A stretch of DNA of 64,000 bases from Naasia sp. SYSU D00057. GTDB taxonomy: Bacteria > Actinomycetota > Actinomycetes > Actinomycetales > Microbacteriaceae. The stretch is from the NCBI RefSeq assembly GCF_017916505.1, contig NZ_JAFMSZ010000001.1, positions 1,302,001 to 1,366,000 on the forward strand, read 5' to 3'. Below are positions 58,657-64,000 of the stretch, one piece after another. The stretch's first letter is position 1; every line of letters starts with the position of its first letter. The position numbers were made by a program, and so were the translations under genes. Below the pieces are notes generated by a model that ran no database searches, had not been told where the DNA came from, and saw nothing but the letters and a program-made list of their open reading frames with translations.

Positions 58657-58668
58657 TCCGGTCGCCGG

Positions 58669-59211
58669 TCAGGCGAGGCGGACGGAGACGGGCGTCGCGT
58701 TCGAGAACAGGTCGAGGACGGGGCAGTGGGCATCCACCGCGACCTGCAGCTCCTCGTAGCGCTCGCGCGGCTCCGGGCCCTCGAGCGTCACGGCGAGGCG
58801 GATGTCGCTGAAGCCGGGGCGGACCGACGGGTCGAGACCGAACAGCCGGCGGACGTCGATGTCGCCCTCCGCCTCGATCTCGATCGCGTCGAGTGCGATG
58901 CCGAGCGTCTGCGCGTAGAGGCGGTAGACGACCACCTGACAGGAGATGAGGGCGCCGAGGGCGTACTCGACGGGGCTCGCCGCGACGTCGTCGCCCGCGA
59001 GGGCGGCGGGCTCGTCGACCAGGAAGCGGTGCTTGCCGGACGAGACGCGGGTCGCGACGGCCCCCTCTCCCGTGCCGCGAACGCGGTAGGTGAGCTGGGC
59101 GTTCGCGGCGTCGGCCTCGATGCGGGCGTTCCAGGCGGCGCCGGCGGCGGTCAGGCGCTCGGCGCGGTCGGCGGCGGAGTCGGGGGCGAGGGCGGTGTCG
59201 GTGATCGTCAT
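58669..59211 (-). CDS. OsmC/Ohr-family peroxiredoxin-like protein
   Basis: 180 aa from ATG 59209-59211. The two redox-active Cys of the OsmC fold are visible: one in SPVEYALGALISCQVVVYRL and one in VDAHCPVLDLFSNATPV. The Arg/Glu around RVSSGKHRFLVDEP fit the hydroperoxide site. Family members reduce organic peroxides at the expense of thiols; YhfA-like members are uncharacterised. It is monocistronic by position. Confidence 0.88.
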   Translation of the reverse strand: MTITDTALAPDSAADRAERLTAAGAAWNARIEADAANAQLTYRVRGTGEGAVATRVSSGKHRFLVDEPAALAGDDVAASPVEYALGALISCQVVVYRLYAQTLGIALDAIEIEAEGDIDVRRLFGLDPSVRPGFSDIRLAVTLEGPEPRERYEELQVAVDAHCPVLDLFSNATPVSVRLA

Positions 59212-59332
59212 GGGTCCACCGAACCAGCGGTCGAGCCGGGCGGAAAGCGGACGCGTCACGAGGCGCAACCGCCCGTCACCCGCCGCAACGCGGCGTCATC
59301 CGGCGCAACGAAGGGCTTCCGCGGAGGCCTGG

Positions 59333-59707
59333 TCAGGCGCGCAGCAGCGCCTCGAGGGTGAGGCTGATCGCCGCGGTCGCGGCCAGGGCGACCCCGAGCG
59401 CGGCCGCGAGGCGCAGCGGTCCGCGGCCCCAGCCGAGGCTGAGCGCGGTGGCGAAGGCGGCCGGCGGGGTGACGATCGCCGTGCCGAGCACGAGCCAGGC
59501 GTACGAGTTGAGAGGGTGGCCGGCCGCGTCGGCGAACGCGAGCAGCGCGGCGAGGTCCGCGATCGCCTCGATGAGGTCCCAGCCGAACGGCACCGCGAGG
59601 ACGACGGCGACGACGGCCCTGGCGAGCAGCGAGGAGGAGGGGCGCATCTCGTCGCGCTCGCGACGCTCGCGGCGTTCGCGGCGCAGGACGGGGACGTCGG
59701 CGGTCAC
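59333..59707 (-). CDS. Small hypothetical membrane protein
   Basis: 124 aa from GTG 59705-59707. A basic N-terminus (LRRERRERRERDE) is followed by three hydrophobic stretches (LLARAVVAVVLAVPFGW; YAWLVLGTAIVTPPAAFA; LRLAAALGVALAATAAISL). The GTG overlaps the stop of the upstream membrane-protein gene by 4 bp. No known family recognised. Confidence 0.65.
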   Translation of the reverse strand: MTADVPVLRRERRERRERDEMRPSSSLLARAVVAVVLAVPFGWDLIEAIADLAALLAFADAAGHPLNSYAWLVLGTAIVTPPAAFATALSLGWGRGPLRLAAALGVALAATAAISLTLEALLRA

Positions 59708-60015
59708 GCCGCACCCACGACGAGCGGCAGCGGCGCGAGGAGGACGAGTCCGGCGATCCCCCAGCCGATCAGCTGACCGGTCGTGCGGGCGAACCACAGG
59801 CAGAGGGCGAACCAGGCGGGTGCCGCGAGCACGGAGAGGATCTGGCCGGCCGCGTAGAGCGCCGCGGGCAGCGTCCCCTCGGGGGCGTGGTCGTTCGCGA
59901 GGGCGGCGGCCGTCCAGCCGGCGGCCCACGTCACGGAGAGGAGGGCGCCGAGCGCGAGCAGGCCGAGCCGCAGCACGCTACTCTCCCGCGGACGCACCGC
60001 TCCCCTGTCCCCCAC
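59704..60015 (-). CDS. Small hypothetical membrane protein
   Basis: 103 aa from GTG 60013-60015. Three hydrophobic helices are apparent (LGLLALGALLSVTWAAGW; LYAAGQILSVLAAPAWFALCLWF; LIGWGIAGLVLLAPLPLVV). It is coupled to the 59333 gene by a 4-bp overlap. A strong hairpin at 60040-60075 lies just upstream. Function unknown. Confidence 0.65.
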   Translation of the reverse strand: MGDRGAVRPRESSVLRLGLLALGALLSVTWAAGWTAAALANDHAPEGTLPAALYAAGQILSVLAAPAWFALCLWFARTTGQLIGWGIAGLVLLAPLPLVVGAA

Positions 60016-60039
60016 CGGTCCATTGTCGCCCGGAAACGC

Positions 60040-60075
60040 GAACCGGCGCCGCCCACGAGGGGGCGGCGCCGGTTC
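60040..60075 (-). terminator. Strong hairpin downstream of ilvC
   Basis: GAACCGGCGCCGCCC (60040-60054) pairs perfectly with GGGCGGCGCCGGTTC (60061-60075). It separates the ilv transcript from the two small membrane-protein genes. Confidence 0.65.
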
Positions 60076-60094
60076 CGAGTGATCCCGGTGCAGT

Positions 60095-60231
60095 CCGGTG
60101 GTTGAGGAGCGGCGCAGCCGCGTCTCGAAACCAGGCGACCTTGTCCTCGGACCAGGCCACATCGCGGGCCGGGTCTCGAGACACGGTGCGTGATTTCGAG
60201 ACGCCGGCCCGCGGCCGGCTCCTCAATCACC
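60095..60231. repeat. Palindromic repeat family A, locus 3
   Basis: Unit 1 (about 60095-60133) has GGTGGTTGAGGAGCGG and ends TCTCGAAACCA. The inverted unit (about 60190-60231) reads GTGATTTCGAGACGCC to CTCCTCAATCACCG. It is intergenic after ilvC. Confidence 0.8.
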
Positions 60232-60239
60232 GAGGAGCG

Positions 60240-60263
60240 GGTCAGCGCGCAGCGCTGCCCTCG
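60240..60263. repeat. 24-bp direct repeat, copy of the ilvC 3' end
   Basis: GGTCAGCGCGCAGCGCTGCC plus CTCG is repeated exactly at 60322-60345, where it encodes the last codons and stop of ilvC. The copies are 82 bp apart, with a hairpin (60265-60293) between them. Confidence 0.85.
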
Positions 60264-60323
60264 CGGTTCCGGATGCGCTCGCGCATCCGAACCATCAGGC
60301 ACAGCGTCGGGACTGCACCGAGG

Positions 60324-61910
<1,587 letters not shown>

Positions 61911-61914
<4 letters not shown>

Positions 61915-63785
61915 TCGTTGCCCCCGATCACGGTGCGCAGGCTGGGGGCGTCGTCCTCGGTGTTGCGGCCGGTCTCCGCCATGTCGTTGTCCCAGCTCGG
62001 CGCGTGGTCGCGCGCGTACTGGACGTAACTGTTGGACACGCCCTGCGGCACCATCGGCCACACCATCGCGTCGGCGCTCACCACGAAGTCGATGACGACC
62101 GGTCGGTCGTTCGTCTCGAGGGCGAGCTTGATCGCCTCGTCCACCTGGTCCTCGCGCTCCACCCGGATGCCGAGGCAGCCGTACGCCTCCGCGAGCTTCA
62201 CGAAGTCCGGCACCCGCATGGTCTGGTGGCCGGTGTTGAGGTCGGTGTTCGAGTAGCGGCCGTTGTAGAACAGCGTCTGCCACTGGCGCACCATGCCGAG
62301 CGAGCTGTTGTTGATGACGGCGACCTTGATCGGGATGTTGTTGATGACGCAGGTGGCGAGCTCCTGGTTGGTCATCTGGAAGCAGCCGTCGCCGTCGATC
62401 GCCCACACCACTCGGTCGGGCTGGGACACCTTGGCGCCCATCGCGGCCGGGACGGAGTAGCCCATCGTGCCGGCGCCGCCCGAGTTGAGCCACGAGTTGG
62501 GCCGCTCGTACTTGATGAACTGGGCCGCCCACATCTGGTGCTGGCCGACGCCCGCCGCGTACACGGCCTCCGGCCCTGTCAGCTCGCCGATCCGCTGGAT
62601 CACGTGCTGCGGGGAGAGCAGGCCGTCGGTCGTGGCCGTGTAGCCGAGCGGGAACTCGGCGCGCAGCCCGTCGAGGTAGCTCCACCAGTTCGAGTAGTCG
62701 GGCTTGTCGCCGCCGGACGCGTCGGTGAACGCGCCGAGGAGGTCGACGAGCACGTCCTTCAGGTCGCCCACGATCGGCACGTCGGCGACGCGGATCTTCG
62801 AGATCTCGGCCGGGTCGATGTCGACGTGCACGATCTTCGCCTTGGGCGCGAAGAGCGCGGCCTTGCCGGTCACGCGGTCGTCGAAGCGGGCGCCGAGCGA
62901 TACGACGAGGTCCGCCTCCTGCAGGGAGAGGACCGCGGGGACGGTGCCGTGCATACCCGGCATGCCGAGGTGCTGCGGGTGCGAGTCGGGGAAGGCGCCG
63001 CGCGCCATCAGCGTGGTGACGACGGGGGCGCCGGTCGCCTCGGCGAGGGCCTTCAGCTCCTCGGACGCCTGGGAGCGGATGATCCCGCCGCCGACGTAGA
63101 GGACCGGCTTCTTGGCCTCGGCGATCAGCTGGGCGGCCGCGACGATCTGCTTGCCGTGCGCCTTCGTGACGGGGCGGTAGCCCGGCAGGTCGAGCTTCGG
63201 CGGCCAGATGAACGGCGCGGTGTTCTGCTGCGCGTCCTTGGTGATGTCGACGAGCACGGGGCCCGGCCGGCCGGTGGAGGCGATGTGGTAGGCCGCCGCG
63301 ATCGTCGAGGGGATCTCGGCCGCGTCCTTCACAAGGAAGCTGTGCTTCGTGATCGGCATGGTGATGCCGACGATGTCGGCCTCCTGGAAGGCGTCCGTGC
63401 CCATCAGGGTCGAGAACACCTGGCCGGTGATCGCGAGCATCGGCACGGAGTCCATGTGAGCGTCGGCGATCGCGGTGACGAGGTTCGTCGCGCCCGGGCC
63501 GGAGGTGGCGATCGCGACGCCGGTCCTCCCCGACGCACTCGCGTAGCCCTCGGCCGCGTGGCCGGCGCCCTGCTCGTGGCGGACGAGGATGTGCCGGATC
63601 TTCGACGTGTCCATCAGGGGGTCGTAGACGGGCAGGATCGCGCCGCCGGGCAGGCCGAAGACGTCCGTCACCCCGAGGAGCTCGAGGGTGCGGACGACGG
63701 CTTCGGCCCCGGTCAGGACCTCGGGCGCGTCGCTCGGGGCGGCGTGCTTGGGCGCGGTCGGCGTCGGTGCAGGGGACGCAGGCAT
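61911..63785 (-). CDS. ilvB: Acetolactate synthase large (catalytic) subunit
   Basis: 624 aa. TPP enzyme domains are in order. The N-domain has the catalytic Glu in [16 protein letters not shown] and [18 protein letters not shown]. The central FAD-type domain is present. The C-domain has the TPP-Mg motif [20 protein letters not shown] and [12 protein letters not shown]. It makes acetolactate or acetohydroxybutyrate. It lies in ilvD-ilvB-ilvN-ilvC order on the reverse strand, 48 bp after the ilvD stop. Confidence 0.97.
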
Positions 63786-63833
63786 GGGTATCGGATCCTC
63801 ACAGGGACATCAGGTGCGGAAGGCGCCCGCGAA

Positions 63834-64000
63834 CTACCCGGTGACTGCGCCCGTCGCTGCCGACCGGACGAGCTTGGAGTACTTCGCGAGGACGCCACGG
63901 GTGTAGCGCGGAGGGAGCGGGGCCCAGTTCTCGGCCCTGGCTTCGAGCTCAGCCGGGTCGACAAGTAGGTCGATCGAGCGAGCGGCGATATCGACCCGTA
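63834..64000 (-). CDS. ilvD: Dihydroxy-acid dehydratase, C-terminal fragment
   Basis: The last 54 codons before TAG (63834-63836) are in the window and the rest lies beyond the right edge. The fragment contains [20 protein letters not shown] followed by [20 protein letters not shown], the typical IlvD/Edd C-terminus. It completes the expected ilvDBNC order. The enzyme dehydrates dihydroxyisovalerate and dihydroxymethylvalerate using an Fe-S cluster. Confidence 0.9.
   Translation of the reverse strand, partial: RVDIAARSIDLLVDPAELEARAENWAPLPPRYTRGVLAKYSKLVRSAATGAVTG

Overview
The window is high-GC DNA with many GTG starts and tightly overlapping operons. It looks like an actinobacterium, most likely Microbacteriaceae. 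The family assignment is an inference from the DUF222/13E12 HNH protein, the DUF6458 protein, the ilv/leuB/serA/gltX gene order and the short intergenic palindromic repeats. No transposase, integrase, phage or CRISPR locus was found.

Regions. (1) 1-15.4 kb: mixed resistance and regulator cassettes. It opens with a truncated 5'-3' exonuclease, a conserved hypothetical and an MFS transporter, then an HNH protein, a VOC protein and a cupin. Next come a PadR/DUF1048/ABC-2 exporter operon with a clear palindromic operator, an alpha/beta hydrolase, an NAD(P)H-binding protein/MarR pair with its own 15-bp palindrome, an MmyB-like regulator divergent from a Bcr/CflA-type MFS and a zinc alcohol dehydrogenase, and a saccharopine-dehydrogenase-like protein divergent from another MFS. 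(2) 15.4-32.1 kb: a sugar-catabolic island. It holds an FGGY kinase of unknown substrate, a FAD/Fe-S 2-hydroxyacid oxidase with an NAD 2-hydroxyacid dehydrogenase, a SorC-type regulator, a CUT2 ABC importer, a rhamnulokinase-like kinase, a fused rhamnulose-1-P aldolase/dehydrogenase and a D-tagatose 3-epimerase-family enzyme. Three promoter regions share a TGAACA-N2-TGTTCA operator, so these genes look like one regulon. No rhamnose isomerase is present in the window. (3) 32.4-39.9 kb: a tRNA-Gln(CTG), then a CUT1 importer without its ATPase, a second SorC regulator, and an operon of a cytoplasmic GH5 glycosidase with a polyol-type dehydrogenase. (4) 39.9-42.4 kb: a thioredoxin-reductase-like flavoprotein overlapping gltX. 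(5) 42.5-48.2 kb: a GntR regulator with a cytoplasmic Cache-domain protein, divergent from a polyamine-type ABC importer. (6) 48.3-64 kb: core metabolism. This includes FAH hydrolase-ilvE-leuB, two small membrane proteins, serA, terC behind a yybP-ykoY manganese riboswitch, pta-ackA, OsmC, two small membrane proteins, ilvC, ilvN, ilvB and the 3' end of ilvD.

Two short palindromic repeat families occur. One is a TTGAGG/TCGAAA type at three intergenic sites. The other is an 85-86 bp GTAACGAATC type at two sites, one of which supplies the last codons of terC.
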